From positions 76,577,785 through 76,641,784 of the forward strand of contig CM048555.1 of assembly GCA_026413225.1 (NCBI GenBank): DNA of 64,000 nucleotides. Direction: 5' to 3'. A model generated the notes under the pieces. That model was not told the DNA's origin. It did not search any database and saw nothing but the letters and a program-made list of their open reading frames with translations. The translations under genes were made by a program, and so were the position numbers. The stretch comes from Otis tarda. Taxonomy: Eukaryota; Chordata; Aves; Otidiformes; Otididae. Shown one piece after another: positions 58,801-64,000 of the stretch (positions are counted from its first letter, which is position 1; each line of letters starts with the position of its first letter).

Positions 58801-59776
58801 GGATTTCTATTCTAGTGTGGAAAAGCCTGGCAAGGATTATAGTCCCCTGAGGAAATGGCCCTGAGTCTGCTAGGGAGTAAGAATAACAAATGCTGCCATC
58901 CTGGGTTTTGTGTGGGAACTAGACTTCTCCCTTTTCCCACTGACCTGGCTGGGAGCAGAACAGCTACCTCCCTGGCTAAGCGTCAGATGGAAAGAAAAAA
59001 TCTTGTTTTGCTTCCTTCACTGTGAGGCTAGCAGAGAAAATAGAATAAATTGAGGCAGAATGAAGGAACCAAGTGCTTTTCTAAATGAGATCCAGGGTCT
59101 CTCAGAACCAGCTGAGTAAAGTCTTCTCCCAGAGCCTGAAGCTGATCTGACAGGTAGAGCTCCTCTGGTACATAACTGTGCAGAAGTAGTGCAAAGCCTT
59201 CTGAGCATGTTCTCTGGCATTCATCATTACGGTTTTAAACAACTCAATTATTTTACTGATGAATGGTGGAATTTGGGGTTTTGGGGCATCGCTGAGAAGC
59301 AGCATGGTGGGCTGAGTGATGTCCTGCTCACCCTCGAATTTCACAGCATGACAGAGCAGATCTGCAGTCGCCCTAAGACACCAAGGTCCCGGTGGCTTAT
59401 CACACGTGCAGAGCACTGCCGTGCTGGCCTGTGGCTGCAGAGACTGCTGGGACCATTTTCTTGCAAGCCACAAAATGTCACGCAGCATCTCTTGACCTCC
59501 AGTCACCAGCCAGAGAGATGCTTTCTTTTCTATTTTGAGATCATATTTCCGTGAACATGCCTTTAAAAAAACCCAACAACCACAACACGACAGATCGAAA
59601 CAGGAAATCCAAGAGATATTTTCAATCTACATCATCAGAACAGTTGGACTCCCAAATATCAGTGAGATCTGCAGAGGCAAAGCAGCACACATCGCATGCA
59701 GGCACTTACCAAGGGCTTTCATAAAAGGTTCAAAATTTTCCTGGGACTGGAGTTCGTACTTCCCAGTGAAGCTCAT
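55825..59776 (-). CDS. FABP1: FABP1, liver-type fatty acid-binding protein (4 exons)
   Basis: Exons: 59776-59710 (67 nt), 58699-58527 (173), 56500-56408 (93), 55875-55825 (51). Total 384 nt, 127 residues plus stop; this is the canonical four-exon FABP gene plan. Known: cytosolic beta-barrel carrier that binds two fatty acids (plus bile acids, haem and acyl-CoA) in liver and intestine and delivers ligands to PPAR-alpha. Seen: N-terminal FABP signature [18 protein letters not shown] (residues 5-22), ligand-contact residues S39, N61 and R122, and C69. The full protein reads without a break and is very like chicken FABP1 but not identical (for example H28, I50 and the FKGLKS stretch), so the species is a bird other than chicken. 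It is distinct from the bird liver basic FABP (FABP10), whose N-terminus differs. Convergent with SMYD1. Confidence 0.97.
56408..56500 (-). CDS. FABP1: FABP1 exon 3
   Basis: 93 nt, acceptor CTCTACCAG and donor GTAAGT. Residues 81-111: [12 protein letters not shown] and [14 protein letters not shown] strands. Confidence 0.97.
58187..58361 (-). mobile_element. CR1 LINE, short 3' end
   Basis: Only about 175 bases, from CATAGAATCATTAGGG to the GCAACCTGTGCCAGTGTT segment. It sits in FABP1 intron 2, in the same orientation as FABP1. Confidence 0.93.
58527..58699 (-). CDS. FABP1: FABP1 exon 2
   Basis: 173 nt, acceptor CCTGGACAG and donor GTGAGT. Residues 23-80: second portal helix ([10 protein letters not shown]) and barrel strands with S39, N61 and C69. 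Confidence 0.97.
59710..59776 (-). CDS. FABP1: FABP1 exon 1
   Basis: 67 nt, residues 1-22 plus one base, starting MSFTGKYEL; donor GTAAGT. Covers the first beta-strand and helix of the portal. The 67-nt size is standard for FABP exon 1. Confidence 0.97.
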
Positions 59777-59839
59777 GATGGAAAGGCTCTCTGTGCTCCC
59801 AACACAAGAGAAGGTGCCTTGCTTGTACACAGAGCTTGG

Positions 59840-59846
59840 TTTTATA
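59840..59846 (-). promoter_or_regulatory. FABP1: FABP1 TATA box
   Basis: TATAAAA on the minus strand, 64 bases before the ATG, implying a 5' UTR of about 35-40 bases. Just upstream the strand reads AGGGCAAAAGGACC, two loosely spaced nuclear-receptor half-sites that might be a weak PPAR/HNF4 element (known for mammalian FABP1 promoters; not a good consensus here). Confidence 0.75.
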
Positions 59847-62800
59847 AGGTCCTTTTGCCCTAAAAGATAGTCAGAGGTAAGATGATGTCATGCTTTTATG
59901 GCCCTGTTTCAAACATTAACGTAAAACTGAGCAATGATCAGTCATAAATTGCTCTACATTTTATGGAGATCAATTTCCAACGTGGGGGCATGGAAAATCC
60001 CACAAACCCATTTTATGGAGGTAGAAACGTGGCATCTATAAACAAATGATAAAATAATTGAGCAAAGAGATTAATTGTCAGAGGAACAAGCCAAGTCGTC
60101 TAATCAGCTTGCAGTCTGGAAGTGCACATCTGGAAGAGGAGAAACTAGTGAAAGGTTATGGTGTTCCCTGGAGCTGACACTGGTGTGGTCTCTCCTGGCT
60201 GATGTGTGCACGCTGGGTCTTTAGCACCGGCACAAAGAGTAGTGGCTGCGCGCTGGCAGGAACTAACTTGCTCACTCCTTCAGATACCCCATGGTCCTCT
60301 CTAACGGTGGGTTTGGTGTAACCCAGATGTAACAGTAGTCACAAAATCGTTGTCACCTAAAGAAAAAAATGGCTCAAAATAAAATCCTGGGCTTGAACTG
60401 GCTCATCCTGAAGGCTGCAGACTCAGATCCCATCACTATGACCTCGCGTCCAAGAAAGAGGTTTCATGTGGATGGATGGACCGGTGCCGTCAGTGATCTA
60501 CCAAGGCTATTGCCAGAAGCCACTGCTAACCCCCACTTTTCTCTCCTTTCCCCAGAAGAACCACAGTCACTTGTGTACTGAAGGAGCATCCCAGCTCTCA
60601 GATCTGCATTTCTCCCAAATGCCGCATCAGAAGGAGGGCCAGCAGGCAGCCCCCAAGCTGATTCCTCCCTCCAAAGCAGGAGTTGGGGCTGAGCTTCTTT
60701 CTCAGTGTGGTTGCCTTGGCTGAGCATCCCAGGTTGCTGCACAGCATCTGAGCAGCCATCCTCTGAGTCTGGACTCCCAGGCTCTGCTTCTTGCTCCCAT
60801 ATCATCCTCTGCCCCAATGAATTCCTCCTCCCTCCTAAATCCCCAGCTCAGGGATTTTCCCCCTTTCCACTCGTATGCCTTCTCCTCTTTGCAATTCTTC
60901 TATTCTACCTTCTCATGGCATCTTAGACCTTTTTAAAAGTGAAATAATGAAATAATGGATAAGCATGAAAAAAAAAAAATCTGTCTCCTTCCAATCTGGA
61001 GATCCAGCCAGAGCCCTCTGCGGCCACCCATCCCGCTCCTGCAAGCTCAGCCTGGAGCTGCCGCCAGCCTCCGCTCTCTGTGCTGCAGCGGTGCACAGTG
61101 ACGCTGCCCGGGCTAGATTCAGCCTCAGTGTCTGGTTAATTAGTGTCTGCCTGATGAGGCAGGAGAGGGAAAACCTCTTCTGGTGGGGCGGGTGGTGGGT
61201 GAAGTTGTCTGGGGGGGGGGTGTCCATAGGGGACATCACTGCTTAACACCACAGAGGGGACCAGGCAGGTTCAGAGAGCATTCATGGGGGAATGGGTGGA
61301 TTCAGCACTTTCTCCAAGCAGCTTTTCAGCTTTTTTTTTCCTTTTTATCCTGGGCTTCCCAACAGGAATGATGTCACCCACCTTAGGAACTGCATTTAAT
61401 TTTTCCTCCCGCCCTGGGGGAATCCCTCAGGGTCATGCAGGGCTGCGCTGCCACACATCCCTTTTCGGGGGCTTCTTCATGAGGACAGTGGTGACTGACC
61501 TCTCTGGCCAGGTCCTGGCAGCAGCCAGAGCTGGAAGCCCCCTGTCTCCTGCCAGGCAATGTCCTCTGGCCATGGGCCACCTGGACGCACGTATGCCTCC
61601 CATGCATTCATGCCCTGGACCTCTGGCTGCTCCTCCAGGTCCCTCTCTTTGCATCATGGGGAGAGGGATTCAGACTTGAAAAAACACTTGAAAATTTTTC
61701 TATCATCTGAGTCGGTTCAGAGCCTAGTGCTCCTGATGGAGTGATCACCACAGGAAAGCTCCAGCTCTGCATGGCTCATTTTTTTCCCCTGCCATCATCA
61801 ACTGGAGCAACCTTAAGTTGTGGTTTTCATTCATTTTTCAGTGAGATGCACCCCAGACCAGCCACATCTGACCACATCCCACTGTCGGGGTGGATGCCCA
61901 GTTCTCACCCATTTCCAGATGCAGGCTAGGAAGAGAGGGTGGCCACTAAGTCAGCAGGGACAGACCTTTCTCAGGTAGCCCCAGCCACATCCAGTGCAAT
62001 GATGATGAGCTGATGTCTAGATGAGCCAAAGGAGAGAAATAGCAGAAACACTTCATGAGTAGTGTCCCAGGGCTGCATATCCCCCTCCAGACTCTCCAAA
62101 AGAAGTCTACATGTCTAGGTTTTTTGCAAATTTTTGTATTAGTGAAGATTAATCCAATCTTAGGTGCTTGAAGGAGTGCCTTGTTTCCCTGACCCCTGAG
62201 GAAGCCAGATGTCTCAGCCAGACTTCCCAGGCCCACAGTCTTCCTGGGAGACCCATGCCAGCTTGAAAGGAGATACAGCCACCAGCACTTAGAAAACCAC
62301 CAGAAACTGGGTGAGCACTCCTCCTGGCCAGGCCAGGCTGCTAAGATCTGGATGTCACCCATGAAATGTTAAAAGGGGAATATAATTGTTCAGGACTTTC
62401 TTGGTAACTGAGCACAAATTGTTTCAGTAGTTGGCAGAAATGGACAACTCATGAGAGAATTCACCCTATTTGAGACCGAAGATGTTTTCTGCAGGTATCC
62501 TCTCCTCTTCTACTTATTGTGGATAGAGGTAACATATCCATGCTCCCAGCTTCGGTATGTTGGATGAATGTGGATGATGGATCACTGCTGGCAAGTTTGG
62601 AAATGCAACCAACTGATTTTTGATCAATGATCAAAAATAAAATCTCTTTGTTTTGTCTGCAAGTGTTCTGTTGGACTCATGTTCTTTTGTTTCCACTAGT
62701 GAAGAAATGCAGAAGTCCTTATAAAAAAAAGGAAGAAACCTTTACTGAATGAAATTTGGCCAGGGTTAATTGTTACCTAGCCAGGGCTGCTGAGCAAACA

Positions 62801-62961
62801 ACAGGTGAAGTAAACTTAATCTCAATAGCAAAGTTCAGAATACGTATACATTTCCCCATCAGAACACAGGATCTTTTAACACATGACACCACTTTAACTT
62901 TCCAGGGCCAAGAAAATGCACCTGATTTGCATCAACACAAGGCTGAGTCAGCTGACCATTT
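59847..62961. other. FABP1 upstream flank
   Basis: No gene seen. Contains scattered AT-rich sites (for example GATTAATTG near 60071) of the sort bound by HNF1, not strong enough to call. The part between 63467 and 64000 is likewise empty. Confidence 0.5.
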
Positions 62962-63466
62962 CATAGAATCACAGAATGGTTTGGGTTGGAAGGGACGTTC
63001 GAAGGTCATCTAGTCCAACCCCCCTGCAAGAAGCAGGGACACCTCCAACCAGATCAGGTTGCTCAGAGCCCCATCCAACCTGGCCTTGAACGTTTCCAGG
63101 GATGGGACATCCACCACCTCTCTGGGCAACCTGTGCCAGTGTTCCACCACCATCACTGTAAAAATTTTTTTCCTATTATCTGATCTAAATCTACTGCCCT
63201 CTATTTTGAAACCACTACCCCTAGTCCTGTCACAACAGGCTCTGCTGAAGAGTTTCTCCCCATCTTTCCTGTAGGCCCCCTTTAGGTACTGGAAGGCTGC
63301 TATCAGGTGTCCCCGGAGCCTCCTTTTCTCCAGGCTGAACAGCCCCAACTGTCGCAGCCTGTCCTCACAGGAGAGGTGCTCCAGCCCTCTGATCATCTTT
63401 GTGGCCCTCCTCTGGACCCTCTCCAACTGGTCCATGTCCTTCTTATGCTAGGGGCTCCAGAGCTGG
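62962..63466 (-). mobile_element. CR1 LINE, 5'-truncated
   Basis: About 500 bases. The reverse frame stays open for 141 codons (63435-63010), including [22 protein letters not shown] and [16 protein letters not shown] (shown here as blocks), which makes it one of the better-preserved copies. The 3' end is TCATAGAATCACAGAATGG. Upstream flank of FABP1. Confidence 0.95.
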
Positions 63467-64000
63467 TCCATACCCTAAAATCTGAACCTGGTTTGTAGAA
63501 AGTGAAAAGGCATGGATCATTTTCAAAAATTATTGAGGAAACTAGGTATTTTTGTGTTTAAGTTGCTTTGAAAATAGAGTGTAAGATCTTAGAAACTTGT
63601 CAGAAAAAAAAGTACATAAGTGTCTCATTTCTGCTTTTTGCATCTGAATCAAAGATATGGACATGCAAAACTCTACCTCCTCCAGTTTGAACCAAAACTT
63701 TGATTTAAGCTCTGAACTTTGAAAAGGACTTTACAGCCAGAGCACTGTGTGGGGAGACGCACTTTACTGTAGTCCAGGATGGGTACCTGGCAGCATTGTG
63801 GAGGTCTAGGAATGTCTTCATGCACCTCAACCTCTTCTCTCACTCTTATGTATCCCACTGCTGACTCCCCAGACTTTGTGAAGCCGTTGGTTTCACCTCA
63901 GTGTTTTGGGAAGCTGGGACCGGGCTCTACACTAGGATTTTCTTAGACAAAATTGAAAGGCTACAAGCCAGGGCTTTTGCCAGTTCAGTCATGGTTTTCT

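Noticed and set aside
60464..60817. 117-codon open frame upstream of FABP1 as a neighbouring gene such as THNSL2
   Set aside because: No similarity to the threonine synthase-like family or any other family, low-complexity mix, no flanking exons. THNSL2 is expected beyond the window.

Overview
The window is vertebrate nuclear DNA, almost certainly from a bird. It has interrupted genes with canonical GT-AG splice sites and long introns, and at least eight pieces of CR1 LINE (chicken repeat 1) with the typical ATTCTRTG-type 3' end. Its FABP1 product closely resembles the chicken protein as I remember it. The gene order and strands (KRCC1 minus, SMYD1 plus, FABP1 minus) match the order I recall on human 2p11.2. 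I see no prokaryotic, viral or CRISPR sequence.

Layout. 1-5179: repeats and probable 3' flank or 3' UTR of the first gene. 5180-25927 (minus): a seven-exon gene for a 543-residue protein with four U1/matrin-type zinc fingers and a lysine-rich tail, starting in a CpG island (about 25.75-26.17 kb). It lies where KRCC1 is expected but has the fingers of ZMAT1-type proteins. 26193-26531: a degenerate minisatellite beside the island. 26.5-29.4 kb: intergenic, with a (TTCTA)n microsatellite. 29536-54771 (plus): SMYD1, the muscle SET/MYND lysine methyltransferase, in ten coding exons including the 39-nt skeletal-muscle alternative exon. 55825-59776 (minus): FABP1, liver fatty-acid binding protein, in four exons, convergent with SMYD1. 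59.8-64 kb: FABP1 upstream flank with a CR1 copy.

The genes are independent tissue-specific units (muscle SMYD1, liver/intestine FABP1), not a pathway. The exon chains were assembled by eye from splice sites and codon phase. All three close to whole codon numbers (543, 491 and 127 residues), except that SMYD1's last exon carries one extra base.

Most notable points: (1) an apparent one-base insertion in the last SMYD1 exon that replaces the conserved C-terminus; (2) a KRCC1-position gene that keeps four zinc fingers, which suggests how mammalian KRCC1 may have arisen; (3) a 28-nt cryptic exon with strong splice sites in SMYD1 intron 2 that would act as a poison exon; (4) a pair of NAGNAG acceptors in the zinc-finger gene; (5) a (CCGGG)8 repeat about 40 bases upstream of its start codon. 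I found no wholly new kind of system.
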